Part shown: piece after piece, positions 34,380 through 42,513 of the stretch
Layout: the number at the start of each line of letters is the position of its first letter
Position numbering within the stretch: the first letter of the stretch is position 1
Origin: Calditrichia bacterium
GTDB lineage: Bacteria > Calditrichota > Calditrichia > RBG-13-44-9 > J075
DNA length: 64,000 nt
Assembly (NCBI GenBank): GCA_028284905.1
Contig: JANQQU010000090.1
Span: 1-64,000, forward strand
Direction of reading: 5' to 3'
The notes under the pieces: generated by a model
Told to the model about the DNA's origin: nothing
Database searches by the model: none
Seen by the model: only the letters and a program-made list of their open reading frames with translations
Program-made: the position numbers and the translations under genes

Positions 34380-35309
34380 ATGGGATTCACATCTGGAAAA
34401 AACAACGTCACTTTTAAAAGTCAGGGTGTAAGCCTAGCAGGCAACCTCTATTTGCCTGAAGGTTTTGATGCTTCAAAAAAATATCCATCCATTATTTTTT
34501 CGGGCCCTTTCAATCAGGTCAAAGAACAGATGGGGGCTAAATACGGAGAAAAGCTTGCCGCTAAAGGTTATGTCTTCCTGGCTTTCGATCATTTAGGATA
34601 TGGCGATAGTGAAGGTGAAGTCAGAAATAATGAAAACCCCTTCATCAAAATGGAAAGCATCAGAGATGCCATCAGTTATTTGGGGACACTTTCATTTGTT
34701 GATAGAGAGAAACTATATGGCTATGGGGCATGTGCAAGTGGAGGCTATATGCCTTTGGTGGCAGCAACCGATAAACGCTTGAAAGCGATTGCTACCGTCA
34801 GCGGGATGATGCACAATACGATGAGTTACTTTGGGGTAATGAGCAAAGAACAATTGATGCCTTTGTTTGCCATGGCAAATGAAGCTCGCCAAAAAGCATA
34901 CGAAACCGGTGAGATGGAATATTATGACGCTTTGGCAATGGGCGCAGTTGACCCAAACAATCTTCCTGATGGCGCTGTCGGTGAAGGGTATGATTATTAC
35001 ATGACAGCAAGAGCCGGAAAAGAAACCTATCCCAATTATACCCACCTGGCACCAAAAACATTACTGGAAACAGCGCCGCTAACAAGTGCCGTCGCTATCG
35101 CGCCATACTTATATACGCCGTACCTGGGTATTTATGGAGAAAAGGCGATGGCGGATACTGCGCCATTAACTACCATGTTCTATGATGCATGTAGCGAACC
35201 GAAGGAATTGTTTGAAGTCGCGGGTGCTTCTCATGTCAGTCTCTATGACATTGAAGCAGACGTCAACAGCGCAGTGGATAAAATGGATGAATTTTTTCGG
35301 AAGTATTAA
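34380..35309 (+). CDS. Cytoplasmic alpha/beta hydrolase, YcjY/dienelactone hydrolase-like
   Basis: A 309-residue paralogue of the protein at 29537-30514 but without a signal peptide. The aligned nucleophile is Cys118 in GACASGG; the glycine normally two positions after the nucleophile is Ser. A SHVSLYD segment near the C-terminus carries the probable catalytic His, and the front part LAGNLYLPEGFDASKKYP is the family hallmark. Strong AAAGGAG 7 bases before the ATG. It is followed by an aldo/keto reductase, an SDR and an AraC regulator. Probably hydrolyses a small ester or lactone; not proven. Confidence 0.88.
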   Translation: MGFTSGKNNVTFKSQGVSLAGNLYLPEGFDASKKYPSIIFSGPFNQVKEQMGAKYGEKLAAKGYVFLAFDHLGYGDSEGEVRNNENPFIKMESIRDAISYLGTLSFVDREKLYGYGACASGGYMPLVAATDKRLKAIATVSGMMHNTMSYFGVMSKEQLMPLFAMANEARQKAYETGEMEYYDALAMGAVDPNNLPDGAVGEGYDYYMTARAGKETYPNYTHLAPKTLLETAPLTSAVAIAPYLYTPYLGIYGEKAMADTAPLTTMFYDACSEPKELFEVAGASHVSLYDIEADVNSAVDKMDEFFRKY

Positions 35310-35373
35310 TTAAAAAACAAGACGCCAGAACTGTGGAATGCTAAACGGTTATTAAAAATAGGGGAAGTAAAAA

Positions 35374-36375
35374 ATGAAACAAGTCAAGTTAGGTAGTCAG
35401 GGATTGGTTACCCCACAAATTGGATTGGGCTGTATGGGAATGACCACTCTGATGGGAGGCGACATTTATGGCGCTGCAGACGAAGCAGAAGCTATCAAGA
35501 CTATCCATCGATCTCTGGAATTGGGTGGAAACTTCTTGGATACCGCAGATTTATATGGCCCGTTATTAAACGAGCAGCTCATTGCCAAAGCCATTTCCGG
35601 CAATCGTGACCAGTATATTCTTGCGACAAAATTCGGGTTTGAGATTAATGACGATGGCGCATTGACCGGCGCCATCAACGGCAAAAAGGACTATATCAAA
35701 AAAGCAGTAGAGCGTTCGCTTCAAAATTTGAAAACAGATTACATTGATCTATATTACCAGCATCGTCTGGACTTTAATACGCCGATTGAAGAAACCATTG
35801 AAGCTATGGGAGAGCTGGTAAAAGAAGGCAAAGTGAAATATATTGGCCTTTCAGAAGTTTCGGCTAAAACCATTAAACGTGCGCACGCTGTGCATCCGAT
35901 TTCGGCAGTGCAAACGGAGTATTCTTTATTTGAAAGAAATGTCGAAGCGCAGGGCATCAAAGCCGCCATGGAAGAATTAGGTATTACTTTGATCGCTTAT
36001 TCGCCTTTGGGACGGGGATTTTTGTCCGGGCAATTTCAAAGCCCGGATGATTTTCCCGAAAACGATTTTCGGCGAACGGTGCCGAAGTTTCAGGGCGAAC
36101 AGTTCCAAAAGAATCTTGATTTGCTCAAGGAAATTCAAACGATGGCTGCTGAAAAAGACGTAACCAGTCCGCAATTGGCATTGGCCTGGATTCTCGCAAA
36201 AGGCGCGTTGCCAATCCCGGGAACCAAGCGTGTGAAATACGTAGAGCAAAATATCGGCGCTACCGAAATCAACCTTACAAAAGATGATTTGGACCGCTTG
36301 GAAAGCATCATTCCACTGGATACCGAAACCGGCGATCGCTATGCTGCCGATTTTATGCAGAGCATTGACCATTAG
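35374..36375 (+). CDS. Aldo/keto reductase
   Basis: A 333-residue NADPH-dependent oxidoreductase of the AKR fold. The catalytic tetrad is complete: Asp56, Tyr61, Lys86 and His130. The N-terminal GLGCMGMT and the C-terminal IPGTKRVKYVEQNIGA cofactor segment are typical of the YhdN/AKR13-type subgroup. GGGGAAG lies upstream of the ATG. The gap to the upstream hydrolase is 64 bp, so they are probably co-transcribed. A strong hairpin terminator follows within 15 bp. Substrate unknown. Confidence 0.93.
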   Translation: MKQVKLGSQGLVTPQIGLGCMGMTTLMGGDIYGAADEAEAIKTIHRSLELGGNFLDTADLYGPLLNEQLIAKAISGNRDQYILATKFGFEINDDGALTGAINGKKDYIKKAVERSLQNLKTDYIDLYYQHRLDFNTPIEETIEAMGELVKEGKVKYIGLSEVSAKTIKRAHAVHPISAVQTEYSLFERNVEAQGIKAAMEELGITLIAYSPLGRGFLSGQFQSPDDFPENDFRRTVPKFQGEQFQKNLDLLKEIQTMAAEKDVTSPQLALAWILAKGALPIPGTKRVKYVEQNIGATEINLTKDDLDRLESIIPLDTETGDRYAADFMQSIDH

Positions 36376-36385
36376 TATAAGACGT

Positions 36386-36428
36386 AACCTGGCGATATAT
36401 TGATTAAATGTTATCGCCAGGTTTATTT
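36386..36428 (+). terminator. Rho-independent terminator after the aldo/keto reductase gene
   Basis: A 12-bp perfect stem AACCTGGCGATA (36386-36397) / TATCGCCAGGTT (36412-36423), loop of 14 bases, followed by TATTTCT. It separates the hydrolase-reductase pair from the SDR-AraC pair. Confidence 0.8.
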
Positions 36429-36484
36429 CTCGATGCGCAATGGCTTTTATTGTTTGGATTATATAAACTTATGGAATCTGCAGA

Positions 36485-37153
36485 ATGAATATCATTATTA
36501 CAGGTGCCACGGGGATGGTTGGCAAAGGTGTTCTGTTAACTTGCCTTAGCAATGAAGCAGTCGAATCTGTTTTGGTCATTAACAGAAAACCCGTTGGAAT
36601 AGAACATCCCAAACTTCGTGAAATCATCCATTCCGATTTCTTCGACTTGAGTTCCATTCGGGAAAAATTGTCGGGCTACGATGCCTGCTTCTTTTCTTTA
36701 GGCATCTCCTCCTTTCGCCAATCGGAAGAAACCTACACTCGTATCACCTATGATATGACCATGAATTTCGCTAAGGAATTGTTACAGTCTAACAAGGAAA
36801 TGACTTTCATTTACGTCTCTGGCACAGGCACAGATAGCACTGAAAAAGGCCGGACAATGTGGGCAAGAGTGAAAGGTAAAACGGAAAATGATTTATTCAA
36901 GCTGGGCTTCAAAGATGCGTATGCCTTTCGACCTGCCTATATAAAACCCGAACCGGATGCGCCGTCCAGCACACCTGTTTATCGGTTTCTTCTCGGAACA
37001 TTTGGCATCTTACATCCTGTCATTAAATTTCTTTTGCCAAAATACACTACCACCACTGCTCAAATTGGCAGAGCGATGATTGCAGTGGTGAAAAATGGAT
37101 TTGAAAGAAAGCAGGTGGAAAGTGCAGATATCATTCAACTTGCAGAAAGGTAA
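36485..37153 (+). CDS. NAD(P)-dependent SDR / epimerase-like protein
   Basis: A 222-residue atypical short-chain dehydrogenase. GATGMVG at 7-13 binds the cofactor, VLVINRKPV ends the second strand, and FFSLGISSF, FIYVSGTGTD and AYAFRPAYIKPE are typical of the nucleoside-diphosphate-sugar epimerase-like group. The usual YxxxK is not clear, as in related NmrA-like members, so it may be a sensor or a reductase. The last codons are followed after 2 bp by the start of an AraC regulator gene, showing a tight operon. Confidence 0.85.
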   Translation: MNIIITGATGMVGKGVLLTCLSNEAVESVLVINRKPVGIEHPKLREIIHSDFFDLSSIREKLSGYDACFFSLGISSFRQSEETYTRITYDMTMNFAKELLQSNKEMTFIYVSGTGTDSTEKGRTMWARVKGKTENDLFKLGFKDAYAFRPAYIKPEPDAPSSTPVYRFLLGTFGILHPVIKFLLPKYTTTTAQIGRAMIAVVKNGFERKQVESADIIQLAER

Positions 37154-37155
37154 TT

Positions 37156-38067
37156 ATGCGACATTTTAAAACGCTCTCTTCTTATCTGGACTATATTCAA
37201 TTGCCGCGCCCTGAACATCCGATGTTAAGTGTATTATCCGTAAAAGGGGACGATTTTCTAACTTGCCCAATCGAAAGCTCGCCTCCCATCACCAATGATT
37301 GCTACAATATCAGCTTGAAAAAAATAATCGAGGGAGATTTAAACTATGGACGGACAAAATACGACTTTACCAATGGGGCAATGATTTTTATTGCACCCCG
37401 GCAAGTGATGCAATGGGATGCCAATTTAATTATTGAGCAAAAAGGATTTTCAATTACCTTTCATGAAGATTTTCTGAAAGGGACTGAATTAGCACATCAA
37501 ATTAAAAAGTATGGATTTTTCTCCTACTCGGTAAATGAAGCACTACACCTTTCGCCCAAAGAAGAAAGCCAGGTTGAAGCCATTGTTGAAAATATTAAAA
37601 TGGAATATCACAGCAATCAGGATAAATTCAGTAAAGAGATCATCATTTCTCAATTAAGTACCCTGCTAAAATACGCCAACCGTTTTTATGAAAGGCAGTT
37701 TTTAAACCGCAAAGAATTATCAAATGATTTGTTGGATCAATTTAATCGTAACTTAAACCAGTATTTTGAATCCGGTCAATTGGAAGAAAAAGGTGTACCG
37801 AGCATTGAATTTTTAGCTAATAATATGGCTGTTTCACAACGGTATCTCAGCGATTCGCTAAAGAAAGAAACAGGAAAGACAGCAATAGAACATATACAGT
37901 TGTTTCTAATTGATGAAGCCAAGAACATTTTGCTCCAACCGAGCAAAAATATTTCCGAAGTTGCCTATGAGCTGGGCTTCGAATATCCGCAGTACTTTTC
38001 GAGGTTATTCAAGAAAAAAGTTGGTTTAAGCCCTTCTGAATTCCGAGAAAAATACAAAATGAATTAA
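37156..38067 (+). CDS. AraC family transcriptional regulator
   Basis: A 303-residue regulator with an N-terminal effector domain and a C-terminal double helix-turn-helix: IEFLANNMAVSQRYLSDSLKKETG and the signature ISEVAYELGFEYPQYFSRLFKKKVGLSPSEFREK. It begins 2 bp after the SDR stop, so it is translated from the same message and may control that gene or the hydrolase/reductase pair upstream. It is only distantly similar to the other AraC protein in the window (27472-28371). Confidence 0.92.
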   Translation: MRHFKTLSSYLDYIQLPRPEHPMLSVLSVKGDDFLTCPIESSPPITNDCYNISLKKIIEGDLNYGRTKYDFTNGAMIFIAPRQVMQWDANLIIEQKGFSITFHEDFLKGTELAHQIKKYGFFSYSVNEALHLSPKEESQVEAIVENIKMEYHSNQDKFSKEIIISQLSTLLKYANRFYERQFLNRKELSNDLLDQFNRNLNQYFESGQLEEKGVPSIEFLANNMAVSQRYLSDSLKKETGKTAIEHIQLFLIDEAKNILLQPSKNISEVAYELGFEYPQYFSRLFKKKVGLSPSEFREKYKMN

Positions 38068-38106
38068 TAGAAAACCTGTTTTACAAATACCAATGGGGAA
38101 ATTCAC

Positions 38107-38454
38107 TTGTTTATTATGATCGCTGGCCCATATCGTTCCGGATCTCAGGATCCAAAAGTTTGGGAAGAGAACCTGAAGCAAATGAATCAGTTTGCCCATG
38201 CTGTTTTTCTAAAAGGCCATACGCCGGTAATTGGGGTGAATATGGCTTTGCCCATCATCCGGGAAGTCGGGGAAGAACACTATGATGCTTTAATGATGCC
38301 AATATCTTTGGCGTTAACGGAAGTTTGTGATGCCATTCTTAGAATTGGTGGCCCATCTACCGGCGCAGATCAGGAAGTCGATGAGTTTCGTAAACGTGGG
38401 CGGCCGGTTTATAGAGCGTTAGGCGAAATACCTGATAACGGGAAAGCGCATTGA
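38107..38454 (+). CDS. DUF4406 / nucleoside 2-deoxyribosyltransferase-like protein
   Basis: A 115-residue soluble protein. IMIAGPYRSGSQD at the N-terminus, VIGVNMALP, and DAILRIGGPSTGADQEV with its GGPSxGAD loop match DUF4406 and the nucleoside 2-deoxyribosyltransferase-like fold, which binds nucleosides or nucleotides. Start at TTG 38107 is chosen because GGGGAA lies 8 bases upstream and it gives the usual MxIMIAGPY beginning; an ATG at 38116 has no ribosome-binding site. The stop codon lies inside a small hairpin (GCGCATT / AATGCGC, 38446-38464). Confidence 0.78.
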   Translation: MFIMIAGPYRSGSQDPKVWEENLKQMNQFAHAVFLKGHTPVIGVNMALPIIREVGEEHYDALMMPISLALTEVCDAILRIGGPSTGADQEVDEFRKRGRPVYRALGEIPDNGKAH

Positions 38455-38486
38455 GTGAATGCGCTGTGTTTTAGGAAAGTAAAGCA

Positions 38487-38529
38487 GAAAAACCTCTGCG
38501 CCCTGTAAAATGTGACACGGAGGTTTTTC
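38487..38529. terminator. Bidirectional terminator between convergent genes
   Basis: A 10-bp perfect stem GAAAAACCTC (38487-38496) / GAGGTTTTTC (38520-38529), with A-rich and T-rich ends suitable for both strands. It lies between the plus-strand DUF4406 gene and the minus-strand tail-collar genes. A second, shorter hairpin (38446-38464) overlaps the DUF4406 stop codon. Confidence 0.8.
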
Positions 38530-38585
38530 GGAAAAAGTGCTTCTCCGGGGGAACTATACCGGAAACTGCAGTAGAAAATTTATTG

Positions 38586-39080
38586 TTATCTTTGGGGTAT
38601 TGCGCCGGTAATTGCAATACAAAAATTTACGCCGAGATAGGGTTGGCGGTTTTCATGCGGCTGCCCTTTTCCGGTATTACCGATCGACTGAGAATTCAAA
38701 TAAACAACTTGCGAGGTCGTATCCTGATAGTAGCGAGGGCGATCGCCAAGCAGATTGTTATCCGGATCCGGGGAATCCGCTGAATTCTTGGCCATTAACG
38801 AGTGGGTATGCGCCGGTATTTGTTCTGTTGTCAACGAAACTGATTCCACACCTGTCTTTTGTCCCAAAGCGAAGAAGTCACCATCATGCCCGCAGGCGCG
38901 GCCTCTTAAATCCGGTAAGGCAAAAGTGGTTTGGCCATTACCGCCATATTTTGTGCCAAGCAAGGAGAATAAAGTTTGATTTTGCTGAATTGGTAATTCC
39001 TGTCCATCACATTTTGCCCATCCTTTTGGGGCAAAATTAAATGCAAATAGTCGGATTTCGCTTAACCATGGATCCGCCAT
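38586..39080 (-). CDS. Phage tail collar-domain (MdpB-like) protein, copy 3
   Basis: A 164-residue protein of the tail Collar / microcystin-dependent protein family. Typical blocks: EIRLFAFNFAPKGWAKCDGQ, LPIQQNQTLFSLLGTKYGG, GQTTFALPDLRGR and QIPAHTHSL, ending with RQPYLGVNFCIAITG. The family makes the collar or fibre of phage tails, but stand-alone sets occur in many bacteria with no phage, with unknown role. GGAG precedes the ATG by 7 bases. Third in a tandem of three paralogues on the minus strand; followed by a strong terminator. Confidence 0.9.
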   Translation of the reverse strand: MADPWLSEIRLFAFNFAPKGWAKCDGQELPIQQNQTLFSLLGTKYGGNGQTTFALPDLRGRACGHDGDFFALGQKTGVESVSLTTEQIPAHTHSLMAKNSADSPDPDNNLLGDRPRYYQDTTSQVVYLNSQSIGNTGKGQPHENRQPYLGVNFCIAITGAIPQR

Positions 39081-39135
39081 TGTTTTTCTCCAATTGTTTT
39101 ATATCTCTGTTTATGCCCTTTAGTATATTCCTGCC

Positions 39136-39672
39136 TTAACCTCTCGAAGGAAAAACACCTTTCAAACAAATATAATACCGGATCGGCAGGGTCGGCATGG
39201 TATTCGTATGAATTTGACTACCGCCGGTATCTGTCAGGGCATTCGCACTCATGGTAATGTTCGGAGGGGCAGTCCCGTAAAATTTACGATTTGGTTCCGG
39301 TACAGATGTGGAAACTTCTGCGGTTAAGGTATTATCGGGAGAAGCGGTAGAGCCTTGATCGTCTTCGCCATACATCGTGTGATTGTGGGCAGGTATAGTA
39401 TCAATATTCAAATCGTTATTCAGAAAGCCAAAAAATGACCCAAGACGCCTGGCAGTTAATCCTTTTCCTCTGCCCTGGTGTATGGGAATATGATCCATAA
39501 AATTGGGTATGCCAAAGGTGGTTTGGCCATCACCACCAAAAGTGGTGCCAATCAATGAATAAAGTGCCGTATTTTGAGCAAGTGGTAAATTTCCCCCACT
39601 ACACTCAGCCCAATTTTTTGGTGCAAAGGCGCAGGCCCATATTCTGATTTCTCCTGTAAATGGTTCAGCCAT
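39136..39672 (-). CDS. Phage tail collar-domain (MdpB-like) protein, copy 2
   Basis: A 178-residue paralogue: EIRIWACAFAPKNWAECSGGNLPLAQN, LYSLIGTTFGGDGQTTFGIPN, then a more divergent middle (HIPIHQGRGKGLTARRLGS) where the usual LRGR is replaced, and TIPAHNHTM and LPIRYYICLKGVFP at the end. AGAGGAA precedes the ATG. It is more diverged than copies 1 and 3, suggesting a different partner or position in an assembly. Gap of about 55 bp to copy 3. Confidence 0.9.
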   Translation of the reverse strand: MAEPFTGEIRIWACAFAPKNWAECSGGNLPLAQNTALYSLIGTTFGGDGQTTFGIPNFMDHIPIHQGRGKGLTARRLGSFFGFLNNDLNIDTIPAHNHTMYGEDDQGSTASPDNTLTAEVSTSVPEPNRKFYGTAPPNITMSANALTDTGGSQIHTNTMPTLPIRYYICLKGVFPSRG

Positions 39673-39686
39673 ATTTTATTCCTCTG

Positions 39687-40223
39687 TTAGCCTCTTGTTG
39701 GTTGAATGCCAGATAAGGCAATGCAAAAATTAATCACTAATGTTGTTTGCATATTGTCATGCGGTTGCGTATTGCCTGTGTTGCCAACTGCAGCATTGTT
39801 CATTGCTCTGAGCGTGGTTAGACCATTGTAAGCGGGGAAGTCCTGTCCGTTGCCTGGGTTGATAGTATGTGCAAGTATTCTGCCCGTAGGGTCTGATGAG
39901 TTTGCGTGTTCTTCCGTTGCTTTAATCTGATGATTATGGGCCGGCAGCTGGTCTACTGTAAGGGTTACCTTTTCCGCGCCGCCTTGTTCACCCAGCTTAA
40001 TAGTGGTCAGTCCGGGACCTGAACCGGCATGTACCGGGGTTCTCCCTCGCATGTCCGGTAAAGCGAAAGTGGTTTGGCCATTACCGCCGTACGTGGTGCT
40101 GAGTAGGGAGAATAGGGAGCCATTTTGGGAAATGGCCATTAGCTGCCCATCGCAATTCGCCCAACCGCGAGGGGGCCAGGAAAATGCAAACATGCGGATT
40201 TCGCCAACAAAATAGTCTGCCAT
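39687..40223 (-). CDS. Phage tail collar-domain (MdpB-like) protein, copy 1
   Basis: A 178-residue paralogue and the first gene of the set: EIRMFAFSWPPRGWANCDGQLMAISQNGSLFSLLSTTYGG, GQTTFALPDMRGRTPVH, QLPAHNHQI, and VINFCIALSG near the end. The frame is open 23 codons upstream, but GGAGG lies 7 bases before the ATG at 40221-40223, which fixes the start. Only 14 bp separate it from copy 2, so the three genes form an operon. No phage structural, lysis or recombinase gene is near. Confidence 0.9.
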   Translation of the reverse strand: MADYFVGEIRMFAFSWPPRGWANCDGQLMAISQNGSLFSLLSTTYGGNGQTTFALPDMRGRTPVHAGSGPGLTTIKLGEQGGAEKVTLTVDQLPAHNHQIKATEEHANSSDPTGRILAHTINPGNGQDFPAYNGLTTLRAMNNAAVGNTGNTQPHDNMQTTLVINFCIALSGIQPTRG

Positions 40224-40513
40224 ACAAATTCCTCCATCTTTTGTTGATATCAGGGATGTTAAAATTGGGTCAACAGTCGATTGCTTCCTCACTTACAACA
40301 TACTTCGCTCTAACGTGAAGATTCTCAGTTGTGGATCTACCGAAAATTTATACTGTCAGCAGATTATACTTGGGATAATGATAATATGCAAGAAAAAATA
40401 GCGCAGAAATACTATCTACATGCACTTAAAAAGCACGTATTTAAATTGGGCGGCGAAATTGGAACCAGCTGCCGGGGAGATATTGTTCAGCAGCTGGAGA
40501 CTGAAGCGTCACT

Positions 40514-41566
40514 TTAACTGTTGCTCTTATCGATATTGAGATTCTTTTTACGAACTTCCCATTTCTTCTTTGCTAATTCCTGCATATCAACTTCAATATC
40601 TTTCTCGTCCATAATTTCTAACCCAAGTATCGTCTCAATAATATCTTCCATAGTGGCCAGTCCTTGCATGCCACCATATTCATCAACAATGAGGGCGATA
40701 TGTTCCTTTTTCAACAACAATTCCTCAAACAGCTTTGGAATAGAGATGTTTTCGTAAAAGATCATTATCGAACGTTTTAGATCTTTAAGCGTTTTGTCGT
40801 TGCCATCTTTTGCCAGTTCTTCCAGGACATCGGATTTAAGAATATACCCTGTTACGTGATCAATATTTTCGGAATAAATCGGGATTCTGGAATATTGTAA
40901 ATGTTCCTTATGTTTTACAAAATTATCAAGTGTCATATCGTCGGGTGCAGATACAACAACAGTCCGCGGCGTCATAATATCCCGGATGGTAAGCGTTTGA
41001 AGTTTGATTAAATTACCAATAATCTTACTCTCACTCTCTTTTAAAACGCCGTCTTTTTTACCGAGGTGAATTAACGCTACTATTTCTTCCCTGCTAACGG
41101 TCTGAGACTTCTTATTCTTGGAAATAATTTTCGTAACGTATTCTGATATCATTACTAATGGGTATGAAAGGTAAATCATCCCTTTGATTACAAGCGCGGA
41201 TGGTATCGCTAACCTTTTCCAAAAGGTCGCGCCGATGGTTTTCGGAATGATTTCCGAAAAGAACAAGATTAAGATGGTGAGAACCGCGGAGATTACCCCA
41301 AAATATGCTTCGCCAAATACAGCAACTGCCTGCGCGCCGACGCCAGCCGCTCCAACAGTATGTGCCACAGTATTGATTGTCAAAATAGCTGACAGGGGGC
41401 GATCAATATTGCTCTTTAGATCTTTAAGATGTTTAATGGATGCTTTGCCCTCTAATTCTTTCATTTTAATGAAAGGGGCCGAAACGGACAAAATTACCGC
41501 TTCAACAATTGAACAGAGAAAGGATATAACCAACGCCAAAGCTAAATAAAGAGAAAGAAGTAGCAT
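40514..41566 (-). CDS. CNNM/CorC-type (hemolysin family) DUF21-CBS transporter
   Basis: A 350-residue membrane protein of the DUF21 plus CBS-pair family implicated in Mg2+ or Co2+ export. Residues 1-135 carry four hydrophobic segments (SLYLALALVISFLCSIVEAVILS, NTVAHTVGAAGVGAQAVAV, the EIIPKTIGATFWK region), and two CBS domains follow: IMTPRTVVVSAPDDMTLDNF and EHIALIVDEYGGMQGLATMEDIIETILG. The usual C-terminal CorC_HlyC domain is missing, as in some short members. No clear ribosome-binding site is seen. Not linked to its neighbours by function. Confidence 0.9.
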   Translation of the reverse strand: MLLLSLYLALALVISFLCSIVEAVILSVSAPFIKMKELEGKASIKHLKDLKSNIDRPLSAILTINTVAHTVGAAGVGAQAVAVFGEAYFGVISAVLTILILFFSEIIPKTIGATFWKRLAIPSALVIKGMIYLSYPLVMISEYVTKIISKNKKSQTVSREEIVALIHLGKKDGVLKESESKIIGNLIKLQTLTIRDIMTPRTVVVSAPDDMTLDNFVKHKEHLQYSRIPIYSENIDHVTGYILKSDVLEELAKDGNDKTLKDLKRSIMIFYENISIPKLFEELLLKKEHIALIVDEYGGMQGLATMEDIIETILGLEIMDEKDIEVDMQELAKKKWEVRKKNLNIDKSNS

Positions 41567-41954
41567 AATTACATATATTCATATTATTAAACTTAAAAAT
41601 TTAGAGGAGTATAAAGATAGTCATATGAATATTACAATACTTTTATTCGATTAGGTAAATGTAAAGTATATCAACCGAGCGCAAGTAGTTTTAATTCAGG
41701 TATTTGAGAGGTTAAAAACTTTAATTGAAATGTTATGAAAATGCTGTAAGGGACTATTATCTCCGCTTGTGGCATCGTTATTTGTATTAATTTGAAATAC
41801 AGAAAATTGTTTATATACTTCTATAAAGGTTGTATGAGGCAGCAGCAGTTCAGGTAAACCGGACTGTTTTTATAAGTGCTTAAAGCAGCCAGGAGAGATG
41901 CAAGAGACTATTCAACCTGATAAAAATTAAAAATAATGGAAGGGCTAAAATAGC
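41567..41954. other. Intergenic region with an orphan terminator
   Basis: 388 bp between the divergent CNNM gene and the DUF2200 gene. No open frame is credible. Contains the hairpin listed at 41846-41871, so a short untranslated transcript could end there. Confidence 0.5.
41846..41871 (+). terminator. Orphan intrinsic terminator-like hairpin
   Basis: CAGTTCAGG (41846-41854) pairs imperfectly with CCGGACTG (41859-41866), tetraloop TAAA, followed by five T residues (41867-41871). There is no plus-strand gene upstream of it within the gap, so it may end a small RNA or attenuate the DUF2200 leader. Confidence 0.45.
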
Positions 41955-42320
41955 ATGAAAGTAACACCCGAACACAATGCAAGAGTTGCAAATATGAAAT
42001 TCGCATCGGTATATCCACACTATGTTACAAAAGTTGAGAAAAAAGGCCGGACAAAAGCAGAGCTTCATCAAGTAATAGAGTGGTTGACAGGCTTTGATGA
42101 GAATAGATTGCAAGAAATGATTGAGGCGCAGGTAACTTTTGAGACCTTCTTTGAAAAAGCCAGTTTGAACCCGAATGCTCACCTGATTAAAGGCGTGATT
42201 TGTGGCTATCGCATAGAAGAAATTGACAATCCGTTAACAAGGAAAGCACGCTATCTGGACAAGTTGGTAGATGAATTGGCAAAAGGCCGGAAGATGGAAA
42301 AAATTTTACGAGAAGGTTAA
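41955..42320 (+). CDS. DUF2200 protein
   Basis: A 121-residue soluble protein that matches DUF2200: [38 protein letters not shown], then the [25 protein letters not shown] block and a C-terminal basic helix ([17 protein letters not shown]). The family is common and uncharacterised. The ribosome-binding site before the ATG is weak. Monocistronic, with a hairpin about 25 bp after the stop. Confidence 0.88.
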   Translation: MKVTPEHNARVANMKFASVYPHYVTKVEKKGRTKAELHQVIEWLTGFDENRLQEMIEAQVTFETFFEKASLNPNAHLIKGVICGYRIEEIDNPLTRKARYLDKLVDELAKGRKMEKILREG

Positions 42321-42342
42321 AAGTAGTGAGCTTTAAATTAGA

Positions 42343-42376
42343 AAGGCATACATACAAATACCGGTATATATGCCTT
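42343..42376 (+). terminator. Hairpin after the DUF2200 gene
   Basis: AAGGCATACATAC pairs with GTATATATGCCTT (one mismatch) between 42343 and 42376. No strong T-run, so it may be a weak terminator. Confidence 0.5.
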
Positions 42377-42513
42377 CCTTGAATAATTTCGGGAATAGCT
42401 TCTCAGGCTTTCGTTGCTTAATTGAGGATTATTTTTGCCAACAGGGCTTTTCTCTGTTCTGCGCAGTTTGATATGTATAAAATTAGAACACTGAATTTGG
42501 CAATGGAGCTGAA

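Noticed and set aside
40329..40517. 62-codon open frame between the tail-collar and CNNM genes
   Set aside because: Starts at TTG without a ribosome-binding site and runs into the end of the CNNM gene on the other strand; a 43-residue version from an ATG at 40386 is possible but not supported.
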